Shown here in pieces: positions 1-5,070 of a DNA stretch of 5,070 bases. Position 1 is the first letter of the stretch. Every line of letters starts with the position of its first letter. The notes beneath the pieces were generated by a model, which worked only from the letters and a program-made list of their open reading frames with translations, did no database searches and had not been told where the DNA came from. The DNA lies in assembly GCA_003165855.1 (NCBI GenBank), contig PMXH01000185.1:1-5070 (forward strand), read 5' to 3'. This DNA is from Acidobacteriaceae bacterium (GTDB lineage Bacteria > Acidobacteriota > Terriglobia > Terriglobales > Acidobacteriaceae). The position numbers were made by a program, and so were the translations under genes.

Positions 1-211
1 CGGATAGAACCATGGTTGACACTCGTCCTGCTTGCCGCGTCTTGCACACTCGAGAAAGAATCTCAGTCCTCCGGTCAAGGCGGAGCTTTTTTCTTGACAT
101 CCCTTTAACATGAGCCAGAACGTTGCAACATAAGACTAAGAGCGGCGGAGAGTTTTCAGCGTTTCGTTGTACTGAGTGGGACTGCTTTGTATGGAGTGGC
201 GCACGGAATAA
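1..211. other. Left-edge region without a convincing gene
   Basis: I see no supported coding gene here. The + strand has two short open frames, one running from the window edge to TAA at 106-108 and one from ATG at 12-14 to TGA at 111-113. Both overlap the terminator-like hairpin at 69-92 and resemble nothing I know. The minus strand has a 37-codon frame from ATG at 111-109 off the left edge, without a recognisable ribosome binding site. A perfect 8-bp palindrome, gttgcaac, lies at 122-129. If the tRNA fragment at 212-258 is an attachment site, this stretch would be the end of the integrated element (inference). Confidence 0.4.
69..92 (+). terminator. Probable Rho-independent terminator
   Basis: A 5-bp perfect stem, ctccg (69-73) with cggag (81-85), encloses a 7-nt loop. 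It is followed by one C and a run of six T (87-92). This has the form of an intrinsic terminator for transcription entering from the left edge. The stem is short, and the gene it would serve lies outside the window, so the call is moderate. On the other strand there is no T-run on the right side, so it would act in the + direction only. Confidence 0.5.
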
Positions 212-258
212 GGCTACGAACCAGAAGGTCGGGAGTTCGAATCTCTCAGGGCGCACCA
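212..258 (+). tRNA. 3' half of tRNA-Arg(ACG); probable attachment-site remnant
   Basis: The 3' half of a tRNA is intact. It has anticodon loop ctACGaa (214-220, anticodon 216-218), 3' anticodon strand ccaga (221-225), variable loop (226-230), T stem gggag/ctctc (231-235 with 243-247, one G-T pair), T loop ttcgaat (236-242), acceptor strand agggcgc (248-254), discriminator A and encoded CCA (256-258). The 5' half is missing. The expected anticodon strand would be tctgg, but the sequence is taagg, with only the two inner G-C pairs and the outer T-A pair surviving. No D arm precedes it, and no acceptor strand gcgccct lies at the right distance. It therefore cannot make a working tRNA. A sharp break at the 5' edge of the anticodon stem fits a tyrosine-integrase att core with crossover in the anticodon loop. 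A decayed tRNA pseudogene is the alternative. Confidence 0.8.
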
Positions 259-260
259 TC

Positions 261-295
261 TTCGTTCTTCGTTCTTCTTTAGCCTCTTTAGCCTC
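261..295 (+). repeat. Two adjacent short tandem duplications
   Basis: Directly after the tRNA fragment, the 7-mer ttcgttc is duplicated head to tail (261-267 and 268-274). Four bases later the 9-mer tttagcctc is duplicated (278-286 and 287-295). All copies are perfect. They lie between the tRNA remnant and the 3' end of the GloVer-repeat gene. They look like replication-slippage products; I infer no function. The rest of 259-337 holds no gene and no clear terminator for the minus-strand gene ending at 338. Confidence 0.7.
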
Positions 296-337
296 GAAAC
301 CCACTCTGTTCGCTTCGAAATCTCTTGGTGTCAAAAT

Positions 338-1789
338 CTAAGGCGATACGCGGAAACTCACGTTGCTTTTCAGCACCTTGCCGGATTTCAGCGTGACTGA
401 GACCTTGCCGCTGGTCGCGCCCAAAGGGACGACGGCGGTGAGATAAGTGCTCGATCCCGGCGTGAAGGTGGCGGACGTGCCGTTGAAGCTGACGGCGGCG
501 GCGGTCGACAGGTTATTTCCGAGAATTGTGATGGTCGCTCCGGCCTTGCCGATAGCGGGTAGCAATTTTACGAAGGGACCGAGGCCGTTGCCGAAGCTGA
601 AGACGGTGCCCAGCTCTCCGGTGCCGCCGCCACTGGTTACGCCATAGAAGGCGCCGCTGGTGTATTGCAGCAATCCGCCGAAAGGTGCGCCTCCGTCGCC
701 CGCAAAGCCGGTGAAGTTATAGAGCGTGGTCAGGGTGCCTCCGGAGGTGACTTCGAAGACGGTGCCATCAGCGCTGGGGCTGCCGGTCCCGCCGCCGGTA
801 CTTGTGCCGTAGAAGTTGCCGTCGGTCGCCTGGACGAGTCCGTCATTGGGTTCGTATCCGTCGGTTAGGTCAAAGCTATGAAGCACGCTCAGCGTGCCTG
901 CGGAGGTAATCTGGAAGACTTCTCCATCGCCGCTGGCGCCGCCGCGAAGGGTTGTGCCGTAGAAGCTTCCGTTGGTGGCTTGGATCAGTTGGCCCTCGGG
1001 TTCCCAGCCGTGGGTGTTGTCAAAGCTTTCCAGAGTGGTCAGGGTGCCTGCCGAGGTCATCTTGAAGACGACGCCGAAGCCGCTGGCGCCGCCGGTGGCG
1101 GTGGTGCCGTAGAAGTTTCCGTCCGTTCCTTGGACCATTCCGCCGATCGGCTCGTAGCCATTGGAATCGGCGAAGCTGACAAGGCTGGTGAATGTGCCGC
1201 TGGGGCTGATCTTGAAGGCGGTGCCGTAAATGCCGGGCACGCCGTATTCCGTGGTGCCGTAGAAATTCCTGTCGGTGCCCTGCACCAGCGCGGATGCGGG
1301 GAAGGCGCCATCGGTTTCGTCGAAGCTGTGGAGCGTGGTGAACGTGCCCCCGGGGGTGATTTTGTAAACGATGCCGAAGTCGCCGGTCCCACCCTGGTTG
1401 GCGGTTCCGTAGAAATTTCCGTCGACGCCGAGCACGAGGCCGGACAGGGGGATCGCACCGTCCGTTCCAACGCCGGTGAAAGTGTGGAGCGTGGTGATCG
1501 TGCCGCCGGGCGTCATCTTGAAGATGATGCCGTCGTCGCTGGAACCGCCGTAGGTGGTGGTGCCGTACAGATTTCCGTCTTTTCCTTGGACGAGGTTTTC
1601 CGTGAAAGGATCGTCGCCGTTGGTGCCGTCGAAATTGACCAGGACCGTGACGGTCGCTGGCGGGGCGATGGGGCCGGCAGTTTCGGTCTGGGCGGCGGCC
1701 ACGGTTGCGCCCGCGAACACAAGAAAAGCCATCGAAATCGAAATTATCCCTGACAGATTGCTGGACGAGGCGAACTTGTAGGATTTCAT
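338..1789 (-). CDS. Secreted GloVer (Gloeo/Verruco) tandem-repeat protein with IPT/TIG-like C-terminus
   Basis: This 483-residue protein has a Sec signal peptide at about residues 1-33: a lysine-bearing start, a hydrophobic core around 14-28, and an AAA|Q cleavage site. Seven Gloeo/Verruco-type repeats fill residues 66-402, each matching roughly L-V-Q-x-x-D-G-N-F-Y-G-T-T, then G-G, then (V/I)-F-K-(M/I)-T, then G-T-(L/F)-T-x-L-x-x-F. Residues from about 403 to 483 resemble an IPT/TIG immunoglobulin-like domain. There is no lipobox, membrane anchor or sorting tail, so it is probably exported to the periplasm or outside. The family (choice-of-anchor tandem-repeat GloVer proteins) is abundant in Acidobacteriota and has no known enzymatic activity; a beta-propeller fold is my inference. 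I chose the ATG at 1789 because it gives a proper signal peptide and is preceded by AGGAGAG nine bases upstream. The frame stays open back to an ATG at 1945, but that extension would bury the signal sequence. It lies 258 bases downstream of the transporter operon and may be transcribed separately. The stop is TAG. Confidence 0.88.
   Translation of the reverse strand: MKSYKFASSSNLSGIISISMAFLVFAGATVAAAQTETAGPIAPPATVTVLVNFDGTNGDDPFTENLVQGKDGNLYGTTTYGGSSDDGIIFKMTPGGTITTLHTFTGVGTDGAIPLSGLVLGVDGNFYGTANQGGTGDFGIVYKITPGGTFTTLHSFDETDGAFPASALVQGTDRNFYGTTEYGVPGIYGTAFKISPSGTFTSLVSFADSNGYEPIGGMVQGTDGNFYGTTATGGASGFGVVFKMTSAGTLTTLESFDNTHGWEPEGQLIQATNGSFYGTTLRGGASGDGEVFQITSAGTLSVLHSFDLTDGYEPNDGLVQATDGNFYGTSTGGGTGSPSADGTVFEVTSGGTLTTLYNFTGFAGDGGAPFGGLLQYTSGAFYGVTSGGGTGELGTVFSFGNGLGPFVKLLPAIGKAGATITILGNNLSTAAAVSFNGTSATFTPGSSTYLTAVVPLGATSGKVSVTLKSGKVLKSNVSFRVSP
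584..1594 (-). repeat. Seven in-frame GloVer repeat units (about 150 bp each)
   Basis: The repeats are visible in DNA as well as protein. The segment encoding F-Y-G-T(T), read on the + strand as g(t/c)gccgtagaa or close variants, recurs at 639, 804, 954, 1104, 1254, 1404 and 1560. The intervals are 165, 150, 150, 150, 150 and 156 bases. Four central units are exactly 50 codons, the unit nearest the N-terminus is 52 and the sixth is 55. The seventh unit is cut short where the C-terminal domain begins. Units have diverged but keep the core motif, which indicates old internal duplication with retained function rather than recent slippage. Confidence 0.85.
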
Positions 1790-1798
1790 TTCCGGATA

Positions 1799-1805
1799 CT
1801 CTCCT
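1799..1805 (-). promoter_or_regulatory. Ribosome binding site deciding the GloVer gene start
   Basis: On the minus strand AGGAGAG lies nine bases upstream of the ATG at 1789-1787. It is a strong Shine-Dalgarno match. Together with the signal peptide that follows this ATG, it fixes the start 52 codons inside the longest open frame. Confidence 0.75.
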
Positions 1806-1916
1806 GGGAGCAGGTCGAAATGCCCGCTCGCGCCATTCTTGCTCGCGCTTTCTGTACAGAGAAGTAGTGCCGGGAAAGCGCTAAGCGTTACAAGACGATC
1901 CAGTTGCCGGGAAAGA

Positions 1917-1945
1917 ATCCTATACGGTCGGGGCGGCCGCGGCAA
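1917..1945 (-). promoter_or_regulatory. Possible sigma-70-type promoter for the GloVer gene
   Basis: On the minus strand TTGCCG (1945-1940, four of six matches to the -35 consensus) is followed after 17 bases by TAGGAT (1922-1917, four of six matches to the -10 consensus). The -35 overlaps the left arm of the inverted repeat at 1942-1960. The leader to the ATG would be about 120 bases and would contain the 10-bp palindrome and the 8-mer direct repeat. The match is weak and could be chance. Confidence 0.25.
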
Positions 1946-2003
1946 TAGGAAGGTTATTGCAACTTCCCCGAGCGAAGTAGGCTGAACTTGATTGTCTTTT
2001 TTG

Positions 2004-2045
2004 TGCTAACCAGGTTCTGCTGACCAGGTTGTGCCAACCAGGCTC
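2004..2045 (+). repeat. Three 14-bp tandem repeats next to the fusion-gene stop
   Basis: Three head-to-tail units share the pattern tgc(t/c)(a/g)accagg(t/c)t(c/g). They occupy 2004-2017, 2018-2031 and 2032-2045. Units 1 and 2 differ at two positions, and unit 3 carries a few more changes. The array begins two bases beyond the stop codon (2050-2048) of the minus-strand fusion gene, so it would sit at the head of its 3' untranslated region. Each unit holds aacc-a-ggtt or a close variant, a small inverted repeat that allows alternative RNA pairings. Confidence 0.75.
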
Positions 2046-2060
2046 GATCAATGCTGGTTG
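2035..2060 (-). other. Hairpin spanning the fusion-gene stop codon
   Basis: The 7-mer caaccag (2035-2041) is perfectly complementary to ctggttg (2054-2060), with a 12-nt loop that contains the TGA stop (2050-2048). One arm is the last tandem repeat unit and the other is the final codons of the gene, so the repeat motif appears to extend in inverted form into the coding end. No T-run follows, so it is not a standard terminator. It could shape the 3' end of the message or be a by-product of the repeat. Confidence 0.4.
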
Positions 2061-4246
2061 AAAAGCTCGGTGCGGTCGATGCGCTCGCCTTTGAAGACGA
2101 CCATCGAGATGCGCTCGGTGGCGGTGATGTCATCGAGGGGATTTCCGTCGACGACGAGGAGGTCGGCGTCGTTGCCGGGATGAATGGAACCGGTGTGGTT
2201 GTCGATCCGGAGCAGGCGAGCGGCGTTCCAGGTTGCGGCCTGCAAGGCCACGGCGGGCGGGATGCCAGCCCGCACCCAGAGCTGAAGTTCATGTTGCACG
2301 GTGGGTCCGTGGATTACAAGAAAGTTACCCGCATCGCTGCCTGTGACCAGTAAAACGTGGCGCTCGCGGGCGCGCTTCAGGTTGTCGATGGCGATCGGCA
2401 TGTCGATGGGATACTGCGCAAACTCTTTGCGCATGGACTCGGTCTCGGCAGAGCTGAGAGCGTCTTCGGTGCCACGCAGGAGTTCCGGTGGGCCGACTTG
2501 TTGCACCAGGGAGCGCTTGAGCAAATCGGTTTTGCCCGCAGCGAGGTCTTTGAAGGCTTCGCCGACACTCAGAGTTGGATCGTAGAACGCTCCCTGCTTC
2601 GCCATTTGGTCGAAGAGCGCGTCCGGAATCTTTTCGCGAAAAGATCCGTGCTCGATGGAGTTGGCTTGCGCTTGCACGGCGTCGGCCACGTCGCGGACAT
2701 CTCCGGTATGCACCGAGAGCGGCAAGGAATCCGCATGAGCTTGCTGGGCGATCGCGTCAAATAATCCGGTGTCGAGCCGGTTGTAGACTCGGCCGCCAGC
2801 GCCGGCTTCGAGAATAGCTTTGATGCAATCGACGCCGCGTGTTTTCAGTTCATCGACTTGCTGCCGGGCTTGGCCGGCGGAAGCGGGAATGCGGGTGAAT
2901 TGCTTTTCCAGATTCGCGCGGACGGTCGGCGGAAGGTCTTTGAAGTATTCCGTTCCGTGTCCTCCGGCGGCGGTAAACAGTGGGCCGCAGGTGGATAAGT
3001 CCGAGCCCAGCACCTCGCCGCTCGTCACCGCAGAACGCACTTTGAGAATGGCATCCAAGCCGTCGCCGACACTTCTCACCGTGGTGACGCCGCTGTAGAG
3101 ATACGCCGCCAGATTGCGCAGCATACTTTTTTCAGCGTCATACTTGCTTGTGTCAGGATAGAAACCGCCGGGCGCTCCGAGATGAACGTGAACGTCGATG
3201 AGGCCGGGAAGAATGGTTTTGCCGGCGGCTTCCACGGTTTCGGCGTTCAGGGATTTGGGATCGGGGCCTTCTCCGTCATAGACTTCGGCGATCTTGCCGC
3301 CGCGCACTAATACGGAGCCGTTCTCGATCACGTTGCCGTCTCCGATGAAGATGCGAGCGCCGCGAATCAGAAAAGTGTCGCTGCGGGCGAGTTGCCGGTT
3401 CAAGACTTTGGTTTTGGCGATACCGGTGCGAGCGTGCATCTGCCAAAAACCCAGCAACAAAAACGGAGTGAGCACGGCCGCCAGCCATAGCTTGGCCGAA
3501 GCGCGAATCTTCTCTTCCTTTTCCCAGCGGAAGAGCTTGAAGGAAATAAAAAGTCCGACCAGCCCAGTCACCAGCAAAGCCAGCGTGGGCTGAATATTGG
3601 CCACGATGCCCTCGTGCCGCAACAGCATGCCCTGTATGCCGGTCACCATATAGGTGGCGGGAACGAACTGGGTAATCACCAGCAACCACGGCGGAAACAT
3701 GGCCAGGGGAAAGGTGGCGCCACTCAGGAAGAGCATGGGAAGGTAGATCAACTGGACGACGAGCTGGCTTTCCTGCATCGAGTTGACGATGGAAGCGATG
3801 ATCAGGCCGATGGCGCGAAAGCCGACGATGGCCACGGTGATGAAGGTCAGAATGGAAACCATCGACGGCGGCCACGGCATGCCATACAGAACGTGTGCCA
3901 GGGTGAAGATGAGAATCACGTTCGGCATGTAGAGAATCCAGCCGGTTACAACTGAAGCGATGAGCAGGGGAGCGGGTGTGATGGGCGTGACTTTGTAGCG
4001 GCGGAGGATGTTGGCTTCGCGTTCTTGCACGGCGCGGATGCCGGCGCCGAACAGGCCATTGCCGAGAATGCCGATGATGAGAACCATGGCGATGACCATC
4101 GTCATGGCGGCGCCGCGCTCGGCGTGCATGGCCTGGCCGAAGATAAAAAAGAAAACCAGCGGAAAGAGGTAGTTAAAGAAGATGACAGACCGGTTGCGCA
4201 GAGCCAGCTTCAAATCGAGCGCAATGAGTGCTTTGTAGGCTTTCAT
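2048..4246 (-). CDS. ABC-2 type exporter permease fused to imidazolonepropionase-like amidohydrolase
   Basis: One uninterrupted 732-residue frame encodes two complete domains. Residues 1 to about 240 are an ABC-2 permease (COG0842-like) with hydrophobic segments near 19-38, 48-70, 92-119, 129-153, 161-183 and 218-238. The ABC-2 motif around 70-90 and the L-S-G-A-T-F-P stretch before the last helix (about 174-180) are present. A charged linker (241-252) leads to one extra hydrophobic segment (253-269). Residues from about 290 to 732 are a metal-dependent amidohydrolase of the imidazolonepropionase/Xaa-Pro dipeptidase type. All expected metal-site residues are visible: H353 and H355 (H-V-H), K476 (likely carboxylated), H513, H533 and D638, followed by the typical C-terminal G-N-D-A-D-L-L-V-V-D segment. 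The enzyme thus looks active; its substrate cannot be read from sequence. The ATG lies nine bases after the stop of the ATPase gene with no strong ribosome binding site, which suggests translational coupling. The ATPase would power export through a permease dimer. The fusion is unusual: such permeases normally end near residue 245. Confidence 0.9.
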   Translation of the reverse strand: MKAYKALIALDLKLALRNRSVIFFNYLFPLVFFFIFGQAMHAERGAAMTMVIAMVLIIGILGNGLFGAGIRAVQEREANILRRYKVTPITPAPLLIASVVTGWILYMPNVILIFTLAHVLYGMPWPPSMVSILTFITVAIVGFRAIGLIIASIVNSMQESQLVVQLIYLPMLFLSGATFPLAMFPPWLLVITQFVPATYMVTGIQGMLLRHEGIVANIQPTLALLVTGLVGLFISFKLFRWEKEEKIRASAKLWLAAVLTPFLLLGFWQMHARTGIAKTKVLNRQLARSDTFLIRGARIFIGDGNVIENGSVLVRGGKIAEVYDGEGPDPKSLNAETVEAAGKTILPGLIDVHVHLGAPGGFYPDTSKYDAEKSMLRNLAAYLYSGVTTVRSVGDGLDAILKVRSAVTSGEVLGSDLSTCGPLFTAAGGHGTEYFKDLPPTVRANLEKQFTRIPASAGQARQQVDELKTRGVDCIKAILEAGAGGRVYNRLDTGLFDAIAQQAHADSLPLSVHTGDVRDVADAVQAQANSIEHGSFREKIPDALFDQMAKQGAFYDPTLSVGEAFKDLAAGKTDLLKRSLVQQVGPPELLRGTEDALSSAETESMRKEFAQYPIDMPIAIDNLKRARERHVLLVTGSDAGNFLVIHGPTVQHELQLWVRAGIPPAVALQAATWNAARLLRIDNHTGSIHPGNDADLLVVDGNPLDDITATERISMVVFKGERIDRTELFNQH

Positions 4247-4255
4247 TCTAGGCCG

Positions 4256-5070
4256 TCACTCGCGGAGGCTCTTTCCGGTGAGCTCGATGAAGACGTCTTC
4301 CAGGCTGGGCTGCTTGAGGCTGACGTCGGTCAGTTCGAGTGCGTGCTGATCGATCCATTTGACCAGATCGACGAGCGTGGCCGCGGGATGGCGCGAGTGT
4401 ACGGTGAGGGTGCGTCCGCTGGAATCGATTGAGCTTTCGGTGGACTCGGCCCAGGCGGGACGGCCCTCGGGAAATGGTGTGGCGCAGGTCACCACAATGC
4501 TCGAGGCGTTGCGGCTCTGCTGTTGCAGGCGGGCCGGGGTGTCGAGCGCGACAATGCGGCCTTCGTCGACGATCGCAACCCGGTCGCACAGACGCTCCGC
4601 TTCTTCGATGTAGTGGGTGGTCATCAGAATGGTGCGATGTTCGCGCTTGAGTTCTTCCAGCAAGGAGTGAATTTCGACGCGGACCTGGGGATCAAGGCCG
4701 GTGGTGGGCTCATCGAGGAAGACGAGTTGTGGATCGTTGACCAAGGCCAGGGCGAGCGCCAGGCGCTGCTTCTGACCTCCGGAGAGCGTGCCGTAGAAGG
4801 CGTCCCGTTTTTCTTCCAGCTGCAAGCGTTGCAGCAACTTATGCAAGTCCACGTTGCGAGTGTAGAAAGAGGCGAAGACCTGCATAGCTTCGCGGACGCG
4901 GATCTTTTCCGGCAAGTTGGTCGCCTGCAGGCAAACGCCGATGCGATCCTTAAGTTGCTGGCGCTGCCGGTCGGGATCGAAACCGAGAACGGTGACTTGG
5001 CCTCCGGTACGCGGACGCAAGCCTTCCAGAATCTCAACTGTGGTTGTCTTGCCTGCGCCGTTGGGCCCGA
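4256..5070 (-). CDS. ABC exporter ATP-binding protein (5' end beyond window)
   Basis: This is the nucleotide-binding subunit of an ABC-2 exporter (DrrA/CcmA-like, COG1131 type), acting at the inner face of the membrane. The frame runs off the right edge; 270 complete codons are visible. Counting from the first full codon, Walker A G-P-N-G-A-G-K-T-T is at 1-9, the Q-loop Gln at 48, signature L-S-G-G-Q at 95-99, Walker B L-V-F-L-D-E at 115-120, the D-loop G-L-D at 124-126 and the switch His (T-T-H) at 152. All catalytic residues are present. The C-terminal part, ending in S-L-E-D-V-F-I-E-L-T-G, is the usual tail of this family. About 35-40 residues before Walker A are missing. A TTG at 5020-5018 lies after Walker A and is not the start. 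The gene directly precedes the fused permease-amidohydrolase gene (nine-base gap), so the two form an operon and very probably one transporter. The substrate is unknown. Confidence 0.93.
   Translation of the reverse strand, partial: GPNGAGKTTTVEILEGLRPRTGGQVTVLGFDPDRQRQQLKDRIGVCLQATNLPEKIRVREAMQVFASFYTRNVDLHKLLQRLQLEEKRDAFYGTLSGGQKQRLALALALVNDPQLVFLDEPTTGLDPQVRVEIHSLLEELKREHRTILMTTHYIEEAERLCDRVAIVDEGRIVALDTPARLQQQSRNASSIVVTCATPFPEGRPAWAESTESSIDSSGRTLTVHSRHPAATLVDLVKWIDQHALELTDVSLKQPSLEDVFIELTGKSLRE

Larger units (their letters stand above)
1790..2047. other. Spacer between transporter fusion gene and GloVer gene
   Basis: This 258-base non-coding spacer lies between two minus-strand genes. 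Besides the ribosome binding site, it contains an 8-mer direct repeat gctcgcgc (1826-1833 and 1841-1848, 15-bp period), a perfect 10-bp palindrome tctgtacaga (1851-1860), a small palindrome cgct-a-agcg (1879-1887), an inverted repeat gcaata/tattgc with a 7-nt loop (1942-1947 and 1955-1960), and three 14-bp tandem repeats (2004-2045). No hairpin on the minus strand is followed by a T-run, so I find no intrinsic terminator between the genes. Read-through from the transporter operon is possible. Confidence 0.6.

Noticed and set aside
94..99. TTGACA as a -35 promoter box on the + strand
   Set aside because: No acceptable -10 element lies 16-18 bases downstream.
1..111. Minus-strand open frame of 37 codons running off the left edge
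   Set aside because: It has no recognisable ribosome binding site or family similarity and overlaps the terminator-like hairpin. It cannot be judged without sequence to the left.
159..258. Complete tRNA-Arg using gcgtttc (159-165) as the 5' acceptor strand
   Set aside because: Pairing would rely on three G-T pairs and one mismatch, the D arm is absent, the anticodon stem is broken and the length would be about 22 bases too long.
123..341. Short + strand open frame of 72 codons across the tRNA fragment
   Set aside because: Its middle (V-G-S-S-N-L-S-G-R-T) is simply the translated T arm and acceptor of a tRNA, a familiar false protein.
584..1594. Regular 150-bp spacing considered as a CRISPR-like or satellite array
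   Set aside because: The units are in-frame protein repeats with diverged DNA; there are no short identical repeats separated by unique spacers.
878..1753. Long open frame (291 codons) on the + strand opposite the GloVer repeats
   Set aside because: Its Gly/Ala-rich sequence merely mirrors the repeat period of the minus-strand gene, which has a signal peptide, a ribosome binding site and family motifs. Open antisense frames arise easily in GC-rich repeats.
1790..1945. 52-codon N-terminal extension of the GloVer gene
   Set aside because: It would bury the signal peptide inside the protein, whereas the ATG at 1789 has a strong ribosome binding site.
3276..3875. 199-codon open frame on the minus strand inside the fusion gene
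   Set aside because: It is a shifted-frame shadow of the permease-amidohydrolase reading frame, which alone shows family motifs and membrane segments.

Overview
The window looks like a GC-rich bacterial chromosome segment, most likely from Acidobacteriota (Terriglobia-like). The grounds are a secreted protein built from Gloeo/Verruco ('GloVer') repeats, a family expanded in Acidobacteriota and Verrucomicrobia, and an imidazolonepropionase-like amidohydrolase joined to an ABC exporter. This placement is inferred from family knowledge; no marker gene is present.

Layout, left to right. Positions 1-211 hold no convincing gene, only a probable intrinsic terminator on the + strand (69-92). Positions 212-258 carry the exact 3' half of a tRNA-Arg(ACG) gene: 3' side of the anticodon arm, T arm, acceptor strand and encoded CCA. 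No matching 5' half is present. This is the classic footprint of a tyrosine-integrase attachment site. Two short tandem duplications follow (261-295).

The other genes are all on the minus strand, so they read right to left. The first is an ABC exporter ATPase whose 5' end lies beyond the right edge (4256-5070). Nine bases after its stop begins a single 732-codon gene (2048-4246) that fuses a complete ABC-2 permease to a complete metal-dependent amidohydrolase. A 258-base spacer follows, with a 14-bp triple tandem repeat, a hairpin reaching back over the stop codon and several small symmetric elements. Last is a secreted protein with seven GloVer repeats and a C-terminal IPT/TIG-like domain (338-1789).

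How they work together: the ATPase and the permease-amidohydrolase almost certainly form one exporter. ABC-2 half-transporters dimerise, so the complex would carry two hydrolase domains. An extra hydrophobic helix between permease and hydrolase suggests that the enzyme sits on the periplasmic side. The fused transporter-hydrolase is the most unusual item here; the orphan tRNA 3' half is second. The GloVer protein may be a separate transcription unit, because it has its own leader region and ribosome binding site.
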